Shown here: positions 1 to 8,697 of the stretch, one piece after another | How positions within the stretch are numbered: position 1 is the stretch's first letter | Layout: each line of letters begins with the position of its first letter | From: Eubacteriales bacterium | GTDB lineage: Bacteria; Bacillota; Clostridia; Peptostreptococcales; Acidaminobacteraceae | NCBI GenBank assembly: GCA_030625575.1 | Contig: DAOUQP010000003.1 | Span: 1 to 50,212, forward strand | Length of the DNA stretch: 50,212 nt | Direction: 5' to 3' | Notes under the pieces: model-generated | What the model saw: the letters and a program-made list of their open reading frames with translations, nothing else | Databases searched by the model: none | Told to the model about the DNA's origin: nothing | Position numbers and translations under genes: made by a program

Positions 1-1
1 T

Positions 2-550
2 GAATTATGGAAGAGTTTTCCCTTTTTAACGCCTGTATTGAAGTGGGCAGGCTTCAGCCCAATCAACAGAAGGAACAAAAATCCACAGGAAGTGGAAGAT
101 TTAATAATATATTTGGAGGATACAAAAGACAAAACCTTGATTATATGCCCAGACGGCAGGCATATTGATCCGGAAGTCGCTGCGAAATTAGGACGAGAAT
201 ATTGCAAAATGGTTAAAAAAGGGTCGTTTTATATTGCAGCCCAATCAGGCAAAAAGGTGTTGCCGGTATTTATAGAGCCAAATCGATATTTTAAAAGAGT
301 CCGTGTCCTTTACGGCAATCCGATTGATCCAAAGACTTTAAATATTTATGATGAGAACGGGGAAATATCTAGGAAAAAATTAAATGTTTTTATCGAAGAA
401 TGGCAAAAAGAGATTTCACGCCTTTATTTTGAAGCACCATTGATGGAAGATAGGGAAGTAAGAGAGTATAAAATTCATAAAGTATATCGTGAAAGCGATG
501 GATACGACGTAAAAGTCGATCCGAATATTGCATACCGATCCATGCTGTGA
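2..550 (+). CDS. PlsC-like lysophospholipid/1-acylglycerol-3-phosphate acyltransferase family protein (5' truncated by window start)
   Basis: Frame stays open to the window edge (ELWKSFPFLTPVLKWAGFSPINRR...); TLIICPDGRHID and GSFYIAAQSGKKVLPVFI resemble the FPEGTR and SG-x-PVLPV acyltransferase blocks. Confidence 0.6.
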   Translation, partial: ELWKSFPFLTPVLKWAGFSPINRRNKNPQEVEDLIIYLEDTKDKTLIICPDGRHIDPEVAAKLGREYCKMVKKGSFYIAAQSGKKVLPVFIEPNRYFKRVRVLYGNPIDPKTLNIYDENGEISRKKLNVFIEEWQKEISRLYFEAPLMEDREVREYKIHKVYRESDGYDVKVDPNIAYRSML

Positions 551-606
551 AAGATGTCCGAGTATTGACCAAAGAATAATAATATTGTATTATATATTAG
601 CTATAT

Positions 607-632
607 GCAACCTTTATGGTTGCTTTTTTGAT
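607..632 (+). terminator. Rho-independent terminator
   Basis: GCAACC-TTTAT-GGTTGC followed by TTTTTT. Confidence 0.7.
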
Positions 633-647
633 GAAATAGGTGATTTT

Positions 648-1343
648 ATGAAAAGAACCAAGGCTATAATAGTATCTCATAAAGCTGATAAAAGACTCGT
701 TGAATTTTTTCGAGAGTTGGATTTAGAAGTGATTTTTACAAAAGAAAATAAATTTGTTTATGATGCCATATCGGACCATCCAGATTTGTTTATTTTTCAG
801 GATAAGTCAAGATATATTATCGACCCGAATATGTATGATTATTATGTTGATCGTTTAAAGAAATACGATGTTGAAATAATCAAAGGCAGAAAGAATATTG
901 GATTCAAGTATCCTGATAATGTCCTTTATAATTCTGTAGTTATAAATGATATATTGATAGGCTCAAAATATAATGATGATTCAATTCAAGATCGTTATGA
1001 TGAGAAAATATTAGTAAAACAAGGATATACAAAATGTAATGTTTTGCCGGTTGACAATGAAAGCTTTATAACAACCGATGTTGGGATTTATAATAGTACT
1101 AAGGATACATTCGATGTTTTGCTTATTGAACCGAGTGGAATACTTCTAGATCAAATGGAGTACGGTTTTATCGGCGGAACAGGTGGTAAAATATCTGAAA
1201 GTGAAATGATTTTCACTGGAAATATTGAATTGCATGAGGATTATGAAAAAATCAAAGAATTTATTGAATCAAAAAATATAGAAATTCACTATCCCAAAGA
1301 TGTTGAATTGATAGATTTGGGAAGTATTATACCGATATATTAG
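648..1343 (+). CDS. DUF6873-like conserved protein
   Basis: ORF 528..1343; more likely ATG at 648 after AGGTG; sequence MKRTKAIIVSHKADKRLVEFF... Confidence 0.55.
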   Translation: MKRTKAIIVSHKADKRLVEFFRELDLEVIFTKENKFVYDAISDHPDLFIFQDKSRYIIDPNMYDYYVDRLKKYDVEIIKGRKNIGFKYPDNVLYNSVVINDILIGSKYNDDSIQDRYDEKILVKQGYTKCNVLPVDNESFITTDVGIYNSTKDTFDVLLIEPSGILLDQMEYGFIGGTGGKISESEMIFTGNIELHEDYEKIKEFIESKNIEIHYPKDVELIDLGSIIPIY

Positions 1344-1345
1344 GA

Positions 1346-1933
1346 GTGATTAAGATGATAGAAAAATTGTTGTTTTTAAGTTTAATTGGGGCGTTGATAG
1401 GATATTCAACGAATGTCATTGCAATAAAATTATTATTTAGGCCTTATGAGCCAACTAAAATCTTTAAATTTCAGGGATTGATACCAAAAAGAAAACCTGA
1501 TATAGCCATCAGTATAGGGGAACTAGTTGCATCGGAACTAATTATGGTTGAAGAATTGATGGATGTTTTTATTGAAAATGCAGATAAGGAAAAATTGAAA
1601 AAAGAAGTTGGAGAGAAGATATCAAGTGCAATTGCAGAAAAATTACCTCCTTTTATACCATCTTCGGTAGTTACCGTTTATGTAGATCAATTCATTCAAG
1701 AAAAAGGTGACGATTTAATTAATGAACTTAGTGAGAAGATGATTCACGAGGCAACAGAAAATATCAAGATAAATGAAATTGTTGAAGAAAAAATCATGGC
1801 CTTTGATTTTATCAAACTAGAAGAAGTCATTCTTAGAATTGTCCGCAAAGAACTTAGACATATTGAAATATTAGGTGGAGTATTAGGACTGATGATCGGT
1901 TTTGTACAAGGGTTGATAGTATTGTCCATCTAA
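1346..1933 (+). CDS. DUF445 family membrane protein
   Basis: GALIGYSTNVIAIKLLFRPYEPTKIFKFQGLIPKRKPDIAISIGELVASEL and C-terminal TM are typical of DUF445 (YheB-like). Confidence 0.8.
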   Translation: MIKMIEKLLFLSLIGALIGYSTNVIAIKLLFRPYEPTKIFKFQGLIPKRKPDIAISIGELVASELIMVEELMDVFIENADKEKLKKEVGEKISSAIAEKLPPFIPSSVVTVYVDQFIQEKGDDLINELSEKMIHEATENIKINEIVEEKIMAFDFIKLEEVILRIVRKELRHIEILGGVLGLMIGFVQGLIVLSI

Positions 1934-1982
1934 TTTGACATTTTTAAATAAAAGTTATAAAATAATAAAAATTACATTTTAG

Positions 1983-2325
1983 CGATGATGGGAATAAGTA
2001 CTGTGTAAACTGCTTAAAGAGAGGAAAAGCCGTGGCTGTAAGCTTTTTCAAGTAAGTAATAGAGGAAAACTAATCCCTAAGCTCTGGTTTAGTAGCATAA
2101 GCGAAATATCAGCGATTGAAGTCTCGTTACGGCTTTGTGAGTGGCTATTTATCCGATGATTAAGAATTCTATAATGATTAAACAAGAATTCAACAGTCCC
2201 TGGATAACGATTTCTAACCATCAGAAAGGTTATATTTCATTCTGATGATAAGAACTCTGTTTATAGCAACTAAGGTGGAACCGCGTTAACTCGTCCTTTA
2301 ATATTATTAAGGATGGGTTTTTTTA
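1983..2325 (+). ncRNA. T-box riboswitch leader of thrS (carries an inserted repeat at 2148-2264)
   Basis: AGAGAGG and stem-I-like sequence, T-box AAGGTGGAACCGCG at 2272-2285, terminator TCCTTTAATATTATTAAGGA...TTTTTTT directly before thrS. Confidence 0.9.
2148..2264 (-). repeat. Structured repeat element, type I (reverse-complement copy of the 39.07-39.2 kb unit) inside the T-box leader
   Basis: Reverse complement reads ATAAACAGAGTTCTTATCATCAGAA...TCTGATGGTTAGAAATCGTTATCCAGGGACTG...GAATTCTTAATCATCGGATAAA, near-identical in blocks to 39074-39207. Confidence 0.9.
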
Positions 2326-2348
2326 TTTTTTAAAGGAGGATGAAAGGT

Positions 2349-4262
2349 ATGATTAAAGTAACATTAAAAGATGGCTCTGTAAGAGAATACGAAAAAGGGA
2401 TTTCATTATTTGAAATTGCAAAATCTATTAGTGGTCGTTTGGCAAAAGAAGCTATTGTTGGAGAAGTGAATGGAGAAGAAGTCGACTTGTCTTATAAGCT
2501 CGATGAAGACGCAGAAGTAGGCATATTTACATTTAATGACGAAGAAGGAAAACATGCTTTTAGACATACAAGTTCTCATATATTGGCACAAGCTGTACTT
2601 AGATTGTTTCCAGGAACAAAACTTGCGATAGGTCCTCCGATTAAGGATGGATTTTACTATGATTTTGATTCAGAACATGTATTTACTCCTGAAGATATGG
2701 AAAAAATAGAAGTTGAAATGAAAAAAATCATAAAAGAAAAATTAGTGCTTGAGAGATTTGAATTACCAAAGGATGAAGCTATAAAATTTATGGAAGAAAA
2801 AGAAGAGTCATATAAGGTTCAATTGATAAATGAACTTCCTGAAGGAGAGATTATTTCTTTTTATAAACAAGGAGAATTTGTTGATTTATGTGCCGGTGTG
2901 CATGCTTCTGACACTTCTAAAATAAAGGCTATAAAATTATTGAATTTAGCAGGCGCGTATTGGAAAGGTGACGTCAAGAATAAGATGCTTCAAAGAATTT
3001 ATGGAACATCATTTTCAAAGGCATCATTGCTTGAAGAATATATTGTAAGATTAGAGGAAGCTAAAAAAAGAGACCATAGAAAACTCGGTAAAGAGTTAGA
3101 ACTATTTGCTCTATTAGAGGAAGGTCCTGGTTTTCCATTCTTTTTACCTAAAGGAACAATACTTAAAAATCAATTATTAGAATATTGGAGAGAAATTCAT
3201 ACTAGAGAAGAATATGTTGAAATTGAAACACCGATAATTCTCAACAGAAAACTTTGGGAAACTTCAGGTCACTGGTATCATTACAAAGAGAATATGTATT
3301 CTTTGAAAATCGATGATGAAGATTATGCTATTAAGCCGATGAATTGCCCAGGTGGAATGCTGGTTTACAATCAGAGTATAAAATCATACAGAGACCTACC
3401 GATAAGAATGGGCGAAATAGGTCGTGTCCATAGACATGAATTATCAGGGGCTTTACATGGATTGATGAGAGTAAGAGCATTTACTCAAGATGACGCACAT
3501 ATCTTTATGCTTCCTGAGCAGATAAAAGATGAAATCATGGGTGTAACTAGATTGTTTGACGAAGTTTATTCAACATTTGGATTTGAATATTTCGTAGAGT
3601 TATCGACTAAACCTGAAAAATCTATGGGTTCTAAGGAAGAATGGGATCATGCAGAGGCATCATTAGCTGCAGCATTAGATGAAATGGAAATTCCTTATAA
3701 AATCAATGAAGGGGATGGAGCTTTCTATGGCCCTAAAATCGACTTTCATTTAAGAGATGCCATTGGACGTTCTTGGCAATGTGGAACTATTCAACTAGAT
3801 ATGCAATTACCTCAAAGATTTGAACTATCTTACATTGGAAAAGATGGCGAAAAGCATAGACCGATAGTTATTCATAGAGTGGTTTATGGATCAATAGAAA
3901 GATTTATCGGTATTTTGATAGAACATTTTGCTGGAAAATTCCCACTTTGGGTTGCTCCTGAGCAAGTCAAGATTATCCCGGTTGCTGATAGACATGCTGA
4001 TTTTGCAAAGACAATTAAAAAACAGCTTTATGATGCAGGTTTACGTGTAGGAGTAGATGAAAGAAGCGAAAAAGTAGGTTACAAGATAAGAGAAGCTCAA
4101 CTTCAAAAGGTACCGTATATGTTGGTAGTTGGAGATAAAGAGATTGAATCAGGAGATATTTCTGTAAGAAGTCGTGATAAAGGCGAAATTGGTGTTCAAT
4201 CTATTGAGTCGTTTATTGAAGATCTTCATAAAGAGATTAAAGATAAAACTTTTGATTTATAA
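2349..4262 (+). CDS. thrS: Threonyl-tRNA synthetase
   Basis: TGS domain, HTSSHILAQAV, MNCPGGM, HRHELSGALHGLMRVRAFTQDDAHIF; SD AAAGGAGG with ATG at 2349. Confidence 0.97.
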   Translation: MIKVTLKDGSVREYEKGISLFEIAKSISGRLAKEAIVGEVNGEEVDLSYKLDEDAEVGIFTFNDEEGKHAFRHTSSHILAQAVLRLFPGTKLAIGPPIKDGFYYDFDSEHVFTPEDMEKIEVEMKKIIKEKLVLERFELPKDEAIKFMEEKEESYKVQLINELPEGEIISFYKQGEFVDLCAGVHASDTSKIKAIKLLNLAGAYWKGDVKNKMLQRIYGTSFSKASLLEEYIVRLEEAKKRDHRKLGKELELFALLEEGPGFPFFLPKGTILKNQLLEYWREIHTREEYVEIETPIILNRKLWETSGHWYHYKENMYSLKIDDEDYAIKPMNCPGGMLVYNQSIKSYRDLPIRMGEIGRVHRHELSGALHGLMRVRAFTQDDAHIFMLPEQIKDEIMGVTRLFDEVYSTFGFEYFVELSTKPEKSMGSKEEWDHAEASLAAALDEMEIPYKINEGDGAFYGPKIDFHLRDAIGRSWQCGTIQLDMQLPQRFELSYIGKDGEKHRPIVIHRVVYGSIERFIGILIEHFAGKFPLWVAPEQVKIIPVADRHADFAKTIKKQLYDAGLRVGVDERSEKVGYKIREAQLQKVPYMLVVGDKEIESGDISVRSRDKGEIGVQSIESFIEDLHKEIKDKTFDL

Positions 4263-4338
4263 AACAATAAAATAATGCATGATGCTCATTTCTTATTATT
4301 GTATAAAGAAAGAAAAGCCAAAGGACCACTCAGGTTAA

Positions 4339-4370
4339 GGGATATATTTTAAATATATCCTTTTTTTTTG
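4339..4370 (+). terminator. Rho-independent terminator after thrS
   Basis: GGATATATTT/AAATATATCC followed by TTTTTTTTT. Confidence 0.8.
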
Positions 4371-4467
4371 TTGATATATCGGAAGATTTCAAATCGAAGC
4401 AATATTCTGACTATTGTTAAATTATAGATTAATTGTAATAGTAATATACGTATGATACCATGAATAA

Positions 4468-4503
4468 ATATTCTTATATTACAATATTGTAATATAAGAA
4501 TAT
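4468..4503. promoter_or_regulatory. Perfect 36-bp palindrome, probable ArsR-family operator
   Basis: ATATTCTTATATTACAAT|ATTGTAATATAAGAATAT directly upstream of the ArsR gene; TTGTAA(17)TACCAT promoter-like sequence just upstream. Confidence 0.75.
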
Positions 4504-4521
4504 AGGGAAAAGGGGGTTGTT

Positions 4522-4842
4522 ATAATCAAAATTGATATTTTAAATGAAAAAGAAAACAAACAAGAGCTTATTGAAAAAAAAGTAGATTTGCTTAAGGCTA
4601 TTGCTCATCCAATTAGACTTTGTTTATTAAACTGTTTGATTTATCAGGATGAATGCAATGTTACAAATATGATAGAGCTTTTAGGCAAACCTCAGTCGAC
4701 TATTTCGCAGCATCTAGCTAAATTAAGAGCATATGGAATTGTTGAAGGAAACAGAAAAGGACTTGAAGTGAAATATAAAATAATAAATGATGATGTTGAA
4801 AAAATAGTTAGAATACTTTTAAAGAAAAACGATGGGGATTAA
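4522..4842 (+). CDS. ArsR/SmtB-family winged-helix regulator, Cys-rich
   Basis: LKAIAHPIRLCLLNCLIYQDECNVTNMIELLGKPQSTISQHLAKLRAYGIVEGNRKGLEVKYKI. Start uncertain: the only canonical start is TTG 4588; SD GGGGG at 4512-4516 points to ATA 4522 / ATC 4525. Confidence 0.85.
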   Translation: MIKIDILNEKENKQELIEKKVDLLKAIAHPIRLCLLNCLIYQDECNVTNMIELLGKPQSTISQHLAKLRAYGIVEGNRKGLEVKYKIINDDVEKIVRILLKKNDGD

Positions 4843-4867
4843 ATTTTAAGAATAGGGGGGGAGAAAA

Positions 4868-5353
4868 TTGAAAAAAAACATATCATCTTTTTTGATTATT
4901 TGGATTACATGGATTTTGTTGACTGGAATTAATATCAACGAACTTATTGTAGGTTTTATCGTTTCGGCATTATTGTCATATGTTATTTCAAATCTAATCG
5001 ACTATGAATTTAGTTTTAATAGTATCCCAAAAATTATTAAATTCTTAGTTGTTTATATTCCAGTATTTTTATTCGAATTAATTAAAGCAAATCTTGATGT
5101 CGCGTATAGGGTGTTAAGTCCATCTATGCCTATCAATCCAGGTTTTGTAAGAATACCGACGAAAATAAAAAGTGAATATGGAAGACTGACTTTGGCAAAT
5201 TCAATAACACTTACTCCAGGAACCCTGACAGTCGATGTTTCTGAAGACAGTGTATATATTCATTGGATTGATGTTAAAGGAAACAATAACGAAGATTATC
5301 AAAAGAATGTATCTGCTTCTTTTGAAAAAATTTTAGGAGGTATTTTCAATTGA
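4868..5353 (+). CDS. MrpE/MbhA-like antiporter subunit
   Basis: MrpE-like GFIVSALLSYVISN... LTLANSITLTPGTLTVDVSEDSVYIHWIDV; TTG start. Confidence 0.9.
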   Translation: MKKNISSFLIIWITWILLTGININELIVGFIVSALLSYVISNLIDYEFSFNSIPKIIKFLVVYIPVFLFELIKANLDVAYRVLSPSMPINPGFVRIPTKIKSEYGRLTLANSITLTPGTLTVDVSEDSVYIHWIDVKGNNNEDYQKNVSASFEKILGGIFN

Positions 5354-5601
5354 TAAATACATTAGTGTTTTTACTTATTGGAATTGGCGTGTTTTTTGCT
5401 TTTCTAAGACTTGTTATTGGACCTTCTAGTTTTGATAGAGTACTTAGTTTGGATATTATCAATATAATCGTAACTGGCACTTTAGTTTTTGTGGGATTTA
5501 TCTTCAATAATGAGTTATACCTTGATATTGCAATAGTTTATGCGATACTTTCATTTATTGAAACTGTTGTATTTGCAAGATATTTGGAGGGAAGCATATG
5601 A
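5350..5601 (+). CDS. MrpF/MbhB-like subunit
   Basis: FLRLVIGPSSFDRVLSLDIINIIVTGTLVFVGF; TTG start; overlaps mrpE-like gene. Confidence 0.88.
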   Translation: MINTLVFLLIGIGVFFAFLRLVIGPSSFDRVLSLDIINIIVTGTLVFVGFIFNNELYLDIAIVYAILSFIETVVFARYLEGSI

Positions 5602-5942
5602 TGTATATAGCATATTTTTTCTTGATTTTAGGAGCGTTTTTTTATGCTATAGGAGGTCTTGGAGTTTACCGTATGCCTGATGTATACAATAGATCTCAAG
5701 CAGGCACTAAAGCCACTACACTAGGTACACTTGCATTGCTGATAGGAATTGCAATAATAAATCCATCTTGGATTCCAAAATTATTGATAATAGTTGTTTT
5801 TATAGCTATTACGAATCCTATAGGAAGTTCGGTATTGGTTCGTAGTGCATATTTAAAAGGTGCAAAGCAATATGAAGGAACGAATATCGATGAGTTGAAA
5901 GAGTATTATAACAAGGAGGATGCCAACCATGAGACTAATTAG
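5598..5942 (+). CDS. MrpG/MbhC-like subunit
   Basis: GAFFYAIGGLGVYRMPDVYNRSQAGTKATTLGTL. Confidence 0.9.
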   Translation: MMYIAYFFLILGAFFYAIGGLGVYRMPDVYNRSQAGTKATTLGTLALLIGIAIINPSWIPKLLIIVVFIAITNPIGSSVLVRSAYLKGAKQYEGTNIDELKEYYNKEDANHETN

Positions 5943-6180
5943 TTTAATTGAGACAATTACATCCTTGTTATTGATTTTATTGGCCATACTCGCAGTAAGC
6001 AGTAAAAAAATGATTACTTCGATAATATACTTATCATTTCTTAGCATGCTTGCTGTTTTAAGCTTTGCGATAATGAAGGCGCCCGATGTTGCGGTCACTG
6101 AAGCTGTAATTGGCTCTGGACTCGTGACTGCTGTATTTTTATTCACTCTCTTATCTATGAAGAAAGCAGGTGACGAGTGA
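5929..6180 (+). CDS. DUF4040/MbhD-like subunit (MrpA C-terminal-like)
   Basis: FLSMLAVLSFAIMKAPDVAVTEAVIGSGLVTAVFLFTL; likely ATG at 5929 after AGGAGG. Confidence 0.85.
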   Translation: MRLISLIETITSLLLILLAILAVSSKKMITSIIYLSFLSMLAVLSFAIMKAPDVAVTEAVIGSGLVTAVFLFTLLSMKKAGDE

Positions 6181-6926
6181 TGAAGAGAATAGCTGTAATA
6201 ATACTTTTAGGCGTTTTAGGATTCTTTATTTTTAGTGGAATTTATAGCAATGAAGCATTTACAGAGTTTGGAAATGTTGATTTGAATAACAGGGTTTCAA
6301 ACAAATTTATTACAAAGAGCGTCACTGATGAAAACGACATAGTCGAATTTGGAAAGTCTTCTAATTTAGAAACAGGCTCAGCAAACTATGTAACTTCAAT
6401 TGTAGTGAATTATAGATCGTTCGATACTCTTGGCGAGGTTACTGTGCTTTTCATATCTTCTTTAGGAGTTGCTCTTTTACTTGGAACACTTGGTGGTAAA
6501 TTAACGCATAAGTATAGAGCCAATTTTATCTTGAGAGTTGGGGCTAAAACGATTTTTCCATTGATAGCCTTGACGGGAATATATATCTTTATTCATGGAC
6601 ATTTAACTCCAGGTGGAGGATTCCCAGGTGGAAGCATGATTGCATCCGCAGTGCTTTTGCTGTATTTAGCAGATGAAAACTTTAGGGCTAAAATGAGTTC
6701 GTTCAAACTTGCTGAAAGTTTCGCGGGTAGTTTATATGTGCTCATTGGTATATTTGGACTATTAACATCAGGATATTTCTTAAACAATTTCATGAACACT
6801 GGTGTAATAGGAGATTTGTTTAGCGCTGGTATAATACCAATCGTATATGTCCTTGTCGGACTTAAGGTTGGATCAGAATTGACAGGAATTATCACAGATT
6901 TCCTGAAAGTGGAGGTCGATGAATAA
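6177..6926 (+). CDS. MbhE/MbhF-like (MrpB) fused subunit
   Basis: TM plus LGVALLLGTLGGKL plus MrpB-like GIYIFIHGHLTPGGGFPGGSMIASAVLLLYLA. Confidence 0.88.
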   Translation: MMKRIAVIILLGVLGFFIFSGIYSNEAFTEFGNVDLNNRVSNKFITKSVTDENDIVEFGKSSNLETGSANYVTSIVVNYRSFDTLGEVTVLFISSLGVALLLGTLGGKLTHKYRANFILRVGAKTIFPLIALTGIYIFIHGHLTPGGGFPGGSMIASAVLLLYLADENFRAKMSSFKLAESFAGSLYVLIGIFGLLTSGYFLNNFMNTGVIGDLFSAGIIPIVYVLVGLKVGSELTGIITDFLKVEVDE

Positions 6927-7270
6927 TGATACAATACGTTTCGATTGTGCTTATGCTAATAGGCATATATGGATTATTAATAGATAGAAACATTATTAAA
7001 ATAATAGTGGCACTCAATATTTTTGAAGTAGGCTTAAATATATTTATTGTAAGTGTCGGTTTTGTGAGTGGAGGAGTTGCTCCAATTTTAACATCTGTCA
7101 ACAGCAATTCTGCATTGATATATGTAGATCCGCTTCCTCAGGCCTTGGTGCTTACTTCTATAGTGATCGGGCTAGGTACTACTGCACTTGCTCTTGCAAT
7201 TGCAAGAAAAATGTATAATGCTTATAATTCCTTAGATCTTGATGAGATTGGAGGGATGGATAATGACTAA
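6926..7270 (+). CDS. MrpC/MbhG/NuoK-like subunit
   Basis: LIGIYGLLIDRNIIKIIVALNIFEVGLNIFIV... VDPLPQALVLTSIVIGLGTTALALAI. Confidence 0.92.
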   Translation: MIQYVSIVLMLIGIYGLLIDRNIIKIIVALNIFEVGLNIFIVSVGFVSGGVAPILTSVNSNSALIYVDPLPQALVLTSIVIGLGTTALALAIARKMYNAYNSLDLDEIGGMDND

Positions 7271-8696
7271 TCCAGTGCTGCTTATAGTAGTTCCTCTTTT
7301 ACTGGCATTTTTATCAGTGGCCTTAAAAAATAATAAAAAGCAATTGCTCTTTATAGCGGCTGTTTTCAATGTTGTGGGAGTATTCATTATAGAAAATGGA
7401 AGCTACGTTATTGGTGGATTTAGAGCTCCATATGGAATTAATCTCAATTTAGATGCCTATTCGCATTTAGCTGTATTAGTAATAAATATCTTGTTTTTAT
7501 TGATTATTACAATGTCTAATGAAAAGACAAAAGAATTTTCAACTGTATTATTGGTAGCGTTAGCCGGCTTAAATGGAATGTTGCTTACAGGAGACTTGTT
7601 TAATTTATTCGTTTTCTTGGAAATCGTTTCAATAACCGGTTATATATTATCGACTGAATCTAAAAAGTATAAATATTCATTTAATTATTTAATATTAGGA
7701 ACAATAGGATCTGGGCTGTATCTTTTTGGATTGATTATTCTTTATGCTATATTTGGAAGTTTGAATATGGCGGATATAAGCTTTAAAATGCTTTCTTACG
7801 ATACAGGCAAACTTGTAGTTCCAATATTTTTAATGTTCATCGGACTTGCTGTTGAAGCAAAATTGATACCATTTAATGGTTGGGTGAGAGGTGTTTACGG
7901 AAATGCAAATAGTTTGATAGGATCATTATTTGCTTCAGTATATGCGGGAACGATTTTATTTGTATTCGGCAGAGTTTTTGGACAGGTCTTAGTCCTAAGT
8001 GAATACCTTGTGGCTGTATTTGTAGCAATCGGCGTAATCACATTGATTGCTGGAGAAGTAGCGGCGTTCAGTAAAAATAAAATCAGGGAGATACTTCTGT
8101 TTTCGAGCATTGCCCAGTCAGGTTTAGTCGCTTTATTGTTTGTAACAGGTTTGATTTTTCCAACTGTACTTCAGCTTTTGAATAATATCATTACTAAAGC
8201 TGTCATGTTTACTATCGCAGGCAAAATTTCTGATGACGCTGATACTGATGAGGCTGACAAACTAAAAGGAATTTTTGCAAACAATAAAATCATAGGAGTC
8301 AGTTTTACTGTTTCAGCACTATCTCTTATCGGTTTGCCATTGTTCTATGGATTTTATTCAAAGATAAATTTGCTTTTAGGTTTGTTTTCAAAAATCAATT
8401 ATTTTGTCGCAGCATTTATTTTGCTGGCTACTATCATAGAGGGAGCATATTTTATTAGATTATTAGTAAAATTATGGACTCCGGGAGAAGAAGGAAAAGA
8501 ATCGAATATCAAGTTCGTAACAGATAGAAAAGTAGAGTTCGATTTTAATAAAAAGGTTATCGCTTTTATGCTTTCATTGATTATTTTACTAGCAGGCATA
8601 TCGCCAAGTCTGGTAAAGACAAATTTGTTTGCAATGAATAAATTGTTGAATGAAGAGAATCCTTCTTATATGTTTGAACTTAAAGGAGGGATGTAA
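7263..8696 (+). CDS. MrpD/MbhH-like proton antiporter subunit
   Basis: NuoL/M/N-type fold: LLTGDLFNLFVFLEIVSITGYIL, KLIPFNGWVRGVYGNA; likely ATG 7263. Confidence 0.9.
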   Translation: MTNPVLLIVVPLLLAFLSVALKNNKKQLLFIAAVFNVVGVFIIENGSYVIGGFRAPYGINLNLDAYSHLAVLVINILFLLIITMSNEKTKEFSTVLLVALAGLNGMLLTGDLFNLFVFLEIVSITGYILSTESKKYKYSFNYLILGTIGSGLYLFGLIILYAIFGSLNMADISFKMLSYDTGKLVVPIFLMFIGLAVEAKLIPFNGWVRGVYGNANSLIGSLFASVYAGTILFVFGRVFGQVLVLSEYLVAVFVAIGVITLIAGEVAAFSKNKIREILLFSSIAQSGLVALLFVTGLIFPTVLQLLNNIITKAVMFTIAGKISDDADTDEADKLKGIFANNKIIGVSFTVSALSLIGLPLFYGFYSKINLLLGLFSKINYFVAAFILLATIIEGAYFIRLLVKLWTPGEEGKESNIKFVTDRKVEFDFNKKVIAFMLSLIILLAGISPSLVKTNLFAMNKLLNEENPSYMFELKGGM

Positions 8697-8697
8697 T

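Noticed and set aside
5853-7107. Antisense ORFs (5853..6146, 6593..6934, 6892..7107 minus) and many similar minus-strand ORFs opposite confident genes
   Set aside because: Shadow ORFs opposite well-supported coding sequence; no recognisable families or SDs.
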